Assembly: GCA_022747635.1 (NCBI GenBank)
Contig: JAKTNV010000003.1
Coordinates: forward strand, 97,984,454-98,048,453
Source of the DNA: Hetaerina americana
Lineage: Eukaryota; Arthropoda; Insecta; Odonata; Calopterygidae
DNA: 64,000 nucleotides
Direction of reading: 5' to 3'
The position numbers were made by a program, and so were the translations under genes. Under the pieces are notes generated by a model. It was not told the DNA's origin. It saw nothing but the letters and a program-made list of their open reading frames with translations, and did not search any database. Position 1 is the stretch's first letter, and the number at the start of each line of letters is the position of its first letter. Shown piece after piece: positions 55,330 to 64,000 of this stretch.

Positions 55330-57050
55330 TTTTTAGGTTACGACCTCGGCATTTCCTAGGAAAAGAAATTTAATTCTCATTACGATATTTGCAATGGGAA
55401 AGGATAATTATTGCCTTATAAGAAGAGATTCTTAGGAAAAGTCAATGATATGTTGAATATAGAAAGGACTTATGAACCAATGTGGCCGATAAGTGTTACC
55501 AATTGAATAAAAAGCAAAACAAAGTTATTTTATGTCTCTGAGAAAATATTTTACTTGTAATATTGGATTTTTATGTAAATGATGTAAGTAAAATTTTATT
55601 CTAGCGCACAGTAATAAAGTTTGCTAGAAATATAGTGAGGTCTATTTAGGTATGAATGACTTCACCAGGCCAAACTTTACCATAATTTTCAGTTTAGTTA
55701 AATTCTTAACAATATTCTAAAGTTCTGGAGCACAACTACACGTACATTTGTCCTTTAGGAGGTAAATTTTTCCGTGTAATTTTCTTAAACCACAACTACG
55801 CCTTGATTAAACGTTTCTGGTTTGTTATTGCAATGGTCTTATTCTGGCAAAAATAAGGTAATATTTTTAATGTTATATTTAATAAGAATAATAAATCAAG
55901 TACAACTACATTCGCAATTTTTTACACTCGAAATATTTAAATCGGATTTAAAATAATCCATTTCTAAAATAAAGAGTTTTATAGCTATATTTGGACATAT
56001 ATGGTGTTTTCGTGAAACGTCTAGAAGACATTGAGCAAATTATGATATTTTAGTAAAGATAAAAAATATTTGATCTAAATCGGAACGTGTTGGATAGCAT
56101 TCAATAGTATAAATAGCATGGAATTAGAAGTTTTAAAATACCTAAATGATATTGAAATCGTAGTATATGTAACATTAAATAAAATTCTAGGTAGAAGACG
56201 GAACACCGTATTTGGAAAACAAAACTTCTATTGATGTTTTAATTATGGCATTACAACTACATCGTAAAAGTTAAATAAACCTTTGTTAAAAATAGGCGGA
56301 AGATATTTGTGCTACGTTTCCAAGAGTTATGAAATGATTTATTGGAATAAAACAGTTTTCACTTATCGTAGAGTGTATAGATGAAACTGTTTGCAAAAAA
56401 ATATAATTTGAGAAATTATTTTTTGTGCTAAATGCGTTAGGTGTGATTGACATAAAATGCAAAGAAGCAAAATGAAGATAAAACTGCAGTATTTGTAACA
56501 TTTTTTGAAAGTATTTTGAAAAATTGGTGGTAACTTGAGTGAATAAAAGAAAAAATACAGTAGTTGATTTCTCATAGTTTGTTCCAAAACTTATCAACAC
56601 CCTCTGGCTTGATAAAAGTCGTGTAGCAAACTTGTGAAACATTTCAAGAGGAATGGTGCATCAGGAAGAAGCACGTGCAGGCCACCAGATAAAATTGGAG
56701 GAAAACTATAAGGAGATATATTATAAGTAAATAAGGATATACACCAAATATATCTTGCAAGTACTTGAAGCTGAAATAATCTGATGCTATGAATTCTGAT
56801 ACTACTTTAATCAAGCCTATGTATTGCTTCAAGGAAAAATCCTAAATTAAGTCTTTCTCTTAATTTTAAGGAATAATAAAATGCATACTAATTTTTCATG
56901 AAGCATGGTATGCAGATACCACATCATCATCATATAGCAGTCCTATTACGTTGAAATTAGATTAGGAAATGAAATATTGAAATTATCTCTTTGTTGATCA
57001 CATATTTTTCAGTAATTCACAACTTAAATGCATTGCTCATTATCTGTTGC
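55327..57050. other. AT-rich stretch; nothing recognised
   Basis: The 118-codon minus-strand frame (56286-56642) is Phe/Ser/Thr-rich with no known domain and AT-biased like its surroundings. It is not called as a gene. Confidence 0.4.
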
Positions 57051-57660
57051 AAACAAGGTTTTTCTCCAGGATATGGTTAAATTCCGCGCCATTAAAACAC
57101 AGGCACGCGTAGAAACTTGTAATGTAGCCCAAACGGAAACCTCATCTTCCTCAAATCGTACTTTTGTCTCAATTTATCACACTCTTGACTCCGCGAGTCG
57201 GCGAGTGGTTTGAAATTGTGGCCAGGCAAGACTGAAGGAGTTCCCTGGCACCAACTTCTGGTGCATTCGTGGGCGTAGGGAGTAGCGGCAGCCACGGGTG
57301 TACTGGTCGTGCATACTATTTCACGGGCCACCAACAACACCCCTTGCTGTCTGGACCCCCTCTCTTCCCGTCTCACTCCCAACACGGTCCTCCTCCCACG
57401 CCCAACGCCCCTTCGGTTGCCGCCCACCCACTCGACATTTAAATAAGAAGCCCAGCCGGCAGGGGACGGAGTGCGGAGAGGACAGGGGGAGGGTCTGGAG
57501 CGGTGGAGAGGGTGAGGCAGTGGGGCAGTCCCCTCCTCTCCTTGACGATGCATCATCTGCGAAGTTGAGGCGGCCTGCCGGAGCGAGAGTGCACTCGGGT
57601 GTGCGGCTGTGGCCGGGGAAGGGATAATAACAGAGAAGACTTTGAGGAAAGAGAATTGCG
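57051..57660. other. GC-rich island
   Basis: CpG-containing, C-rich at 57330-57435 and G/A-rich at 57460-57620. An ATTTAAATA lies at 57437-57445 in GC-rich flanks and could act as a weak TATA box on either strand. A 257-codon minus-strand frame (57092-57865) crosses the island. It has no Met-proximal signal, domain or family that I recognise and contains low-complexity stretches, so it is not called. Confidence 0.4.
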
Positions 57661-58690
57661 AGGATACTTTCATGAAATAGGGCGAAGGAGTAAAGGAATG
57701 GGGGGAAACCCTGCTGAAGGGTTCGAGGGTGGATCCAATGAGGGATATGCAGGATAAGAAACTGACACGACGCTCAAACGAGAACTGGTCCTTGTACGGT
57801 TGAATGCATCCGTTAAAACAAGAGAGGACGAATATGGGAGGAATTTCGTAGCATCTTGAATGCAAAATCTAGGAACTATACAAACAGGAGATACATTTAT
57901 ATTTAAAATTTATGATTTCTTTATACTCATGCTTAGTAATGAACCCTAAAAAATATTGACATGTGGAATATTTATGCTAACGAAATATGTGGAACAATGG
58001 CCTTTCTAGATTTATTACCATATATTTTACTAATGTATTCAGATAACATATAAACAGTTAAATAACTGAGCAAATTAAGGCAACTAAATTTTATTAACAG
58101 CACTTAGTGCACAAATAAGTGTAGCAGATACAGAAGAAGGTGATTAAAACGGTAAGCGATTAACAGTATTTGTAAAATATTTGATTAACAGTATTTGTAA
58201 AGTATTTGAGAACTGCCTCATTACGCCTCAGTGCTGCTATTTGATTTTCACATTAGGTAAATGGTATAAGAAGCCTGGAATACGGTTGAGTTTTTATTTT
58301 GAGTGAATGTTCAAAACTGGAATATTACGTCCAGAATTCTGATGAAACATTATGAGATAGTTAAACCCAACAGTAGATTTGAAGAAATTAATTTTAAATT
58401 TTAAGATTAAGTTTTAGGCGCGTTATGATGAAGGGAGTATTTTAGGATAATACGAAGAAGACAGAAAGTTGGCTTGATTAAATATTGAGGGGTGGGTGAC
58501 AACTGAAGAAGAAAATATGCTACAGTAACAATAAATGGAAAGGATGAGATTAGTCATATCATGCAGTTTAAACCGGTGCAAAAAGCATATTTTAGGAATG
58601 CGTAAGTTAAAACGTATTCTACAAAAACTATAAAACTCAAATTCAACTTACAAATAATAGTAAAATCTTTAAACATGTACCTAATGCAAA
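57661..58690. other. AT-rich stretch with a 25-base tandem duplication
   Basis: The unit at 58158-58182 (GATTAACAGTATTTGTAAAA and five more bases) is repeated at 58183-58207 with one change. Nothing else was recognised. Confidence 0.5.
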
Positions 58691-58769
58691 ATGGATAGGT
58701 ACACATGTCAGGTGGACATGTGTACCTATCCATCCATGTGTACCCATCAATGGATAGGTACACGTGTCA
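58691..58769. repeat. Perfect 19-bp hairpin followed by a related imperfect repeat
   Basis: Arms 58691-58709 and 58715-58733 are perfect inverted repeats (ATGGATAGGTACACATGTC and its complement) with a 5-base loop AGGTG. Shortened, diverged versions of the two arms follow at about 58734-58748 and 58750-58768 (ATGGATAGGTACACGTGTC). The unit is GTAC-rich and unrelated to neighbouring DNA. Confidence 0.85.
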
Positions 58770-59115
58770 AAAAAATATTACAAATAAGACGCTTAGTTAA
58801 GAAATGTAACCCTGACGCTGAAAATTGAACGGATTGAGCCGGTGTTTCGAGACGAAAGGGTGAAACGTAGACAGATATCCTATCAAAGCGCCATGGGAAA
58901 AGAAGTAGTGATTAAAGGCAGTGATTCTTTAACTTCCTAGGAAAAGTGTTAGTGAGGATGATAAAAGGGAAGAGATCATGAGTGGGAGGAGGAGGGACGG
59001 CAGGTTAGGAGCACTTGCTTGAGCGTGCGATAGCACGGGGAAGGAGATCGACCGATCGATAAGTCCGTGGGGGACGTGTCCCTTTCTGCCAGCCCATAAA
59101 AAAGCTGGTACTCAC
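58770..59115. other. No feature recognised
   Basis: Mixed composition with some purine bias at 58970-59050. No coding or repeat feature was recognised. Confidence 0.4.
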
Positions 59116-59198
59116 GGCGGGGAATCGAAAATTCGCCATCCGATGAGCCGAATATCAAGTGGCTCCAACAAATATTGTTGAGTGTCCTTTCTTTCATA
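59116..59198 (-). CDS. Candidate internal coding exon (unrecognised)
   Basis: Read on the minus strand, a pyrimidine-leaning tract ends in GTGTTCTAG at 59199 and the exon ends at a strong donor GTGAGTACC (59115-59107). In phase 0 the 83 bases encode 27 codons, including QQYLLEPLDIRLIGWRIFDS. A second frame is also open across it (SHLIFGSSDGEFSIPR), so the true phase is uncertain. No neighbouring exon was found and the family is not recognised. Confidence 0.22.
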
Positions 59199-59638
59199 CT
59201 AGAACACAACGACGAAATACATGAGCAGATATTTGTACACGATGAAAGCCATGCTCTTACATTACCGAATGCCATCAGTCTGTTGTTTTCTTCACTTTTT
59301 TCCACGTGATATATACTATCATTTACCTTAGAGGTAATCAAACTATAACGTTTTTCAAATAGAGTTGATGGAAGGCTCTCCTTTATTACGGTGATGTTTC
59401 AAGATTTTGTCACTTCGTGTTAAGATTTCTTCCAAGAATTTTGCTGGTCTCAAAACATTTCGATACAATCATTGTTATTTTGGTATTTAACAACTATATA
59501 CAAACAAAATAATCTGTATAAATTTCAAAAAGGACGATCCACCAAACGGATATTCTATGAGCGAATGCCCAAAGTTGTACACTTTTAGAAAGGATTAGGT
59601 CTTAATCATGTTTAAACAAACATGGGTTTCAATGCAAC
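59199..59638. other. AT-rich stretch; nothing recognised
   Basis: No open frame, repeat or RNA recognised up to the tRNA-like element. Confidence 0.4.
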
Positions 59639-59755
59639 AATTTCAGAGTGTAAAAATCATTCGCCTAGACTGGGATTCGAACCCAGATCCCTCAATATCC
59701 GGTCGAGTGCTTTAGCCACTTAAGCTACCGAGGCGTCCTCTTAAACTCTGAAATT
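59639..59755. repeat. Inverted-repeat frame around a tRNA-like sequence
   Basis: AATTTCAGAGT at 59639-59649 is the exact reverse complement of ACTCTGAAATT at 59745-59755. The pair encloses the tRNA-like sequence nearly symmetrically, with spacers of about 12 and 10 bases. Such framing is not usual for a host tRNA gene and suggests a mobile or duplicated cassette. Confidence 0.55.
59662..59734 (-). tRNA. tRNA-like sequence, anticodon position GGA; probable pseudogene or SINE head
   Basis: 73 bases fold as a cloverleaf: acceptor GCCTCGG with TCTAGGC (one mismatch, one G-T), D stem GCTT/AAGC, anticodon stem CTCGA/TTGAG (one G-T), variable loop of four, and a perfect T stem CTGGG/CCCAG with loop TTCGAAT. 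Box A (TAGCTTAAGTGG) and box B (GGTTCGAATCC) are intact. The loop reads CCGGATA, so the anticodon would be GGA (Ser), but position 33 is C, not T, position 37 is a pyrimidine, and the long variable arm of tRNA-Ser is missing. It is therefore unlikely to be a working tRNA. Confidence 0.6.
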
Positions 59756-61822
59756 TTGGGGCTTTTAAAGGAACAAGATGTTGGGTTTGGTAATATGTGA
59801 TAAAGCTTTTATAGTGAATATATTTAAACAGTTGCATTTCATATCTCATATTCCGAAGGACATAACTGAAATATTTATTTGATAAATCAGGAAAAATCTA
59901 CCCTCGGCCCAGGGAGGTTTTCGGAAATGTAAAATAACAATAGTTTCTGCAAATAAGTTAGAAGAAATAGAGGATGAATTTCAATTGCTACTAAAGCTAT
60001 TCAGTCTTCGAGAAAAGTCGTAATTAAATATCCATTACCAAGCAGTGGTTGTAGTAGTCTACCGAGTTGAGTTTTTTTTTATTACCCAGGCAGTACGAGA
60101 AAACAACTTTTTGAAGTACTTCGAGGATTGAAAAAAACGTTGGCACAAGTGTATAATATCTAATGGGGATCACTTCGAAGGGGAAAAAATGGATATTCAT
60201 GAATGAATAAATAATTTTTGAAAAAACACAAAAGTCGCAATGCTTTTTGAACAGACCTCGTAAACACTACTGAGTCCCAAATCCCTTAATATTATGACAC
60301 GTTTCCTTTAAACCTTTACTGCATTTTCAATAACTCGTTCTTTATCTTTTACAAAAGCAATTAATTTTAGAATGTTCCGTAAACTCCGCTCTTTCTTGAT
60401 GATCTAATTACATTCGTTCCTCTTAGATTATTTCTCATCTCTGCTATCATGCTGGTTAAGCAAGTGATCATTGTAAACATTTGGATACATGATTAACTAA
60501 GGGTTATTTATTTACTCATTTGATTTGCATAGTTTTACACCTTCTTCATCTCCAACCTTCAGTCTTTACCTTGATTTTTTATCATTCCCTATACATATGT
60601 ATACACCAACAAAGCTTGAAAAAATGGCCATACTTTGTTGTATCCCAGCTTAACATTTCCGGCTCCAATATCGTATACGTTTACTATCCGTATCTGTGCA
60701 GTTTGAAATATGTAATGGTTTCGGATCCAATGTCTCTCGTAGATACTATATACTTTACACTTTCAGACTTCACTTCGTGGAATTATTTGATGCCCTTATT
60801 ATGTTGATTTTGTAGTGTTCCACATGCTTAAAATTTGTGGACAACTACAAGCTCATTTAATATAGACATCTTTTCCTAGAGCCCACCCCTATTTTTAGCA
60901 ATTTTCATTGTTTCATTCAATAACCCGAGAGTATTATCATAATTCCATTAAATTCTGACTGCAACTAGAGTTTCTTCTTTCTAAAAGTGTTTTTGTTGCA
61001 AAAACGTCATTCATACCCATCTCCTTCCTAAAGCCAAAGTGATATTATCCACAGTTCTAATTCGACCTAGCCTCCGTCCTTTCCGGTGATCCTAAGTATT
61101 ACATTTGCCACTTATGAACTACAACTTGCAGTCCTATAATATTCCCATACTGGTACTTCTGCCTTTTTTGGGATTAGTATGAACACACATTTAGCATATA
61201 CTATAAAAATATATTAAGTAATATAAATTTATTGAATACGGCGTTTGTTTTGTGAATTAAGAGGAAATTTATAGAATTAAAATTGGTATAGATTCAATAA
61301 CAATTGCGCTGAACTAAACACAGCGTATAACATTTTTAACGGCTATTGATATAAATCAGTACTTCGTTGGTAATTTAATCAATGTTCCTCCAAGGAACGA
61401 TTATAGTTGATGCCATACTGAGCTGCACTGAACGATGGCATACTGAACTGAATCTTAAGCGTTTTAACATTTATAGCTACGGATGACAATGTATCATCCT
61501 ATTAATTAGGTTTCCTTCTTTTTGCCAATAAACTTTGTATTTGAATGATGCATCACTCTGGCTACACATTGGCTCACTTCACTCATTGAAAAGAATTAAA
61601 AAATTAGGGAAAACGACAAATTTAAACCTCTCTCTCTCTATCAGCTTAAGTCAACATTATGTCCCCTAATCATGTGGTCAAGATTAAAAAATCCGACTGC
61701 CTACTCAAACATACACCTTTGATCGTTGTATTTAATCCTGGTAGGACTAAAATACCTGTCCTTGGATAGTATTCCCCATAGTTTTGGTTTCGGATTGAAT
61801 GCCATATTACTGATCTTGTCTA
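59756..61822. other. AT-rich stretch; nothing recognised
   Basis: AT-rich with short frames only. The 95-codon frame at 60520-60807 lacks any recognisable domain. Confidence 0.45.
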
Positions 61823-62749
61823 CAGGGATGCACCCAAAAGTGGTAGGACTGATTTTCTCTGGTGCGAACGGAGCGGTGGAGGGGGGTCTGCCTGGCATGG
61901 TAAGGTGGAGGGGGCTCTTAGCAAGAGACCAACACCAACCTCAGTTGCCTGCAGGCTGTTGTTGACTGAGGACACCGTTTTTAGTGAAGCAAGTTTTTTG
62001 TCCGCGTCGAAAAACAAATTGAATCTGAATTTAGAGCAACGTTATTCCATGAAGTTTTGCGCGAAACTCGGGAAGACGGCAACTGAGACCCTCGATATGA
62101 TCAAGTAGGCTTATGGGGACACTACCTTAAGCCATTTCACAGTATTTGAGTGGCACAAGTTGTTTAAAGAGGGTAGGGAGCTCGTTGAAGACGACCATCG
62201 CTCCGGACGGCCGTCGACGGCAAGAAACGACACGAATGTGGACAGAATGAGGACACTGCTGAACACAGACCGACGCTTAACCAGTGAAGAAATTGCAGAC
62301 CAGTTGGGTCTGTCTGCATCCAACGTTCAACGCATTAATTCACAGGATTTGGCCATGCGCAAGGTGTGCGCCAAGATGGTGCCGAAAATTCTGAGTGGCG
62401 CGCTCGTCGTCAGACAGCTCCTGGCCAAATACGGCGTTGCCACGTTGCCGCACCCACCCTATTCTCCCGATCTGGCACCACCGGACTTCTTCTTCTTCCC
62501 CCTTATGAAAAGACAGCTCAAGGGACGACGTTTTGACTCGATAAAGGCCGTTCAAGAGGCTTCGACGAGGGTCATCAACGGCATCCCCAAAGAAAATTTC
62601 CAGCGGGCGTATGGGGAATGGGAGCAACGTTATACTAAGTGTGTAGCAGCTCAAGGAGCATACTTTGAAGATTATTTAGTCGATGTAAGCATATTGTCAA
62701 TAAAATTCTTCTAAGAAAATTAGTCCTACAACTTTTGGGTGCGACCCTG
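61823..62749 (+). mobile_element. Second mariner element, internally deleted (927 bp)
   Basis: The left end CAGGGATGCACCCAAAAGTG and the right end (complement of 62714-62749) form inverted repeats of about 36 bases with four mismatches. TA occurs at 61821-61822 and 62750-62751. Its ends and transposase differ from those of the element at 40180, so two mariner lineages are present. The higher end divergence suggests an older insertion. Confidence 0.92.
62028..62714 (+). pseudogene. Mariner transposase remnant with one stop and a central deletion
   Basis: One continuous reading frame starts to look like transposase at NLEQRY (62028) and has a TAG at 62106-62108 before AYGD. Downstream it carries EWHKLFKEGRE, GRPST and KMVPKILS, then jumps (about 62394-62405) straight to VRQLLAKYG and the SPDLAPPD motif. 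The first two catalytic aspartates of the DD34D triad are lost and only the third remains. The C terminus (EWEQRYTKCVAAQGAYFEDY) is intact. About a third of the usual ~345 residues is absent. The deletion kept the frame, unlike in the other copy. Confidence 0.92.
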
Positions 62750-62751
62750 TA

Positions 62752-63250
62752 TAATGAAGATAGTAAAACAATGCCTTTTCAACAGCCAACTGTTTCAACA
62801 GAAGCAGAATTAAAATCAAATTTAAATGAATAAAAAAATTCAATTCTTCATTTAAATGCGGGTATAGTCAGCTAGAATTTAAATAGATTATTTTTGTGCA
62901 ATAACTATTTTGCTTAGCTCTGGAACGCCAATACGAAAAATATTAATTTTTGTATAAAGAAATACTTTATTTGAATCAGAAGAAAAGTTCAAAAACATCA
63001 TCTTCCATTTTAGATATTTACGAAAAAAGGTCACATTCTTTTTAATTTTTCATAATTTAAATGTTATCTGCCACATTTAACTGTCAAACCTTGACTTTCA
63101 TTGACTTAATTTGACAAACCTCGTCCACCAAATTAATTCAGTTCGTAGCAAAGGAATAAATGTATTATGATTAAACTCTATAATACGCATTAAACAAGTC
63201 ACTAGAAACATCTGTTACATTTCTATTCATGCCCCGTTCAGTCCTTCTTT
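62752..63250. other. AT-rich stretch; nothing recognised
   Basis: No feature recognised. Confidence 0.45.
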
Positions 63251-64000
63251 CTGCCATGTACTTTCCTTCGGGCCTCGGCTCCATTGTCGATGTTTGTCTA
63301 GCGAGGAGGACAGCGCGGATGCATGGCAGCCAATTTGCATCCAAGATGGTTGGGTGGGATATGGACGAGGCAGAAGGCCGTAAGTATTAAAACGAGGATG
63401 GAGGCATTAGAGCGTCTGGGGAGGTGGGGAGATGGGAGGAAAAAGCAGACAGGGTTGAGAGTACGAGAAGGGGCAAGGGAGGAACACAGGAGGAAAGAAA
63501 AGAAAGGATTAGGGAGGAGAAGGGGGAGATGAGGGGTCAGGCAAGGGCCCAGACGGGACGTGTTTAAGGGGGTGATGGTGATGTCACACGATGACATTTA
63601 CATCTCAGGCAACCCACGACTCACCCCAACGCGAGAGCCCGAAATAAAATGACCGCTCAAGAGAATAGAGGGACCGGGTGACGCTTCCGAAGGGGTAGTG
63701 GAGGAGGGTTTTAAGGGAGAACGGAAATAGGACTCCCGAGGTTTGCTAAGGGGTGGTTTTTAGGGAGGAGGGGTGAAGAAGAATCCGTGAAGGACGGAGG
63801 CTCCGGTTCGGTCACATGCCCGACCAACCCCATCGGTCGTCGGCGGAGACGCATGATGGAATACAGGGGGAGCACTTGCGTATGGCCGCGATTCGAGGGA
63901 TGAACAGTTAGGGGGAAAGCAAGGACGAAGGATGGGACGGAGAGTATGGAAGGGGGACGTAGAGGGTTCAGGAAGAAGGGTTTAATCCCCTTCCCCCGCG
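63251..64000. other. Purine-rich island running off the window
   Basis: CpG-containing at 63260-63370, then G/A-rich to the end with GGGAGG, GGTGG and GAGG words. Short frames on both strands are unsupported apart from the possible first exon listed separately. Confidence 0.45.
63323..63379 (+). CDS. Candidate first coding exon (unrecognised)
   Basis: An ATG at 63323 opens 19 codons (MAANLHPRWLGGIWTRQKA) that end exactly at a strong donor GTAAGTATT at 63380. A second ATG at 63346, in the YY1-like context CCAAGATGG, would give MVGWDMDEAEG plus one base at the same donor. The leading edge of a GC island is a typical place for a first exon. No downstream exon is in view and neither peptide is recognised. 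Confidence 0.2.

Noticed and set aside
57092..57865. 257-codon minus-strand open frame
   Set aside because: Crosses a GC island and AT-rich flanks with changing residue composition, no recognisable domain and no promoter or splice support.
59662..59734. Functional tRNA-Ser(GGA)
   Set aside because: No long variable arm, C at position 33, pyrimidine at 37 and an acceptor mismatch; kept only as tRNA-like.

Overview
The window looks like nuclear DNA of an animal, most likely an arthropod and probably an insect. It has two mariner-type transposon relics with TA target sites, at least five copies of a tRNA-headed SINE family with RNA polymerase III box B motifs, long (TA)n and (CA)n/(GT)n microsatellites, GT-AG splice-like signals, and no operons or dense coding. 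The species cannot be named from the sequence. No complete host gene could be recognised. Almost every open frame over 60 codons is a by-product of base composition. The only confidently protein-derived segments are two decayed transposases.

The DNA alternates between two textures. AT-rich stretches of 1-4 kb hold little beyond simple repeats and scattered SINEs. Between them lie GC-richer islands at about 1-860, 1741-2110, 3321-4560, 6081-6960, 10431-10930, 13331-13810, 20811-21890, 27591-28350, 30340-31130, 32301-33110, 42421-44480, 45661-46420, 49231-50110, 57051-57660 and 63251-64000. Many islands are strongly purine-rich on one strand, and several switch abruptly to pyrimidine-rich (for example near 30965, 46110 and 49490). 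Some carry TATA-like boxes, ATGGCGG (YY1/Pho-type) motifs and donor-like splice sites, so they are the best places for promoters or first exons. None of this is proven here.

Mobile DNA: SINE copies lie at about 9228-9518, 24550-24846, 39443-39660, 40941-41146 and 52244-52526, all in the same orientation. A composite nest at 39443-41146 holds SINE, (TA)n, a fragment with a hammerhead-like core, (TA)n, a mariner deletion derivative with near-perfect 33-bp terminal inverted repeats, and a second SINE. A second, different mariner relic (61823-62749) has lost two of its three catalytic aspartates. A 141-bp inverted-repeat element (29848-29988) and a tRNA-like sequence framed by short inverted repeats (59639-59755) are less easily classified.

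Possible host coding pieces are limited to candidate exons: 38016-38144 (+, 43 codons, phase 0-0), 59116-59198 (-), 13736-13799 (+) and 63323-63379 (+). The two internal candidates lie on opposite strands, so they would not belong to one gene. I found no convincing new multi-gene system. The observations most worth checking are the strand-asymmetric purine/pyrimidine islands and the hammerhead-like elements.
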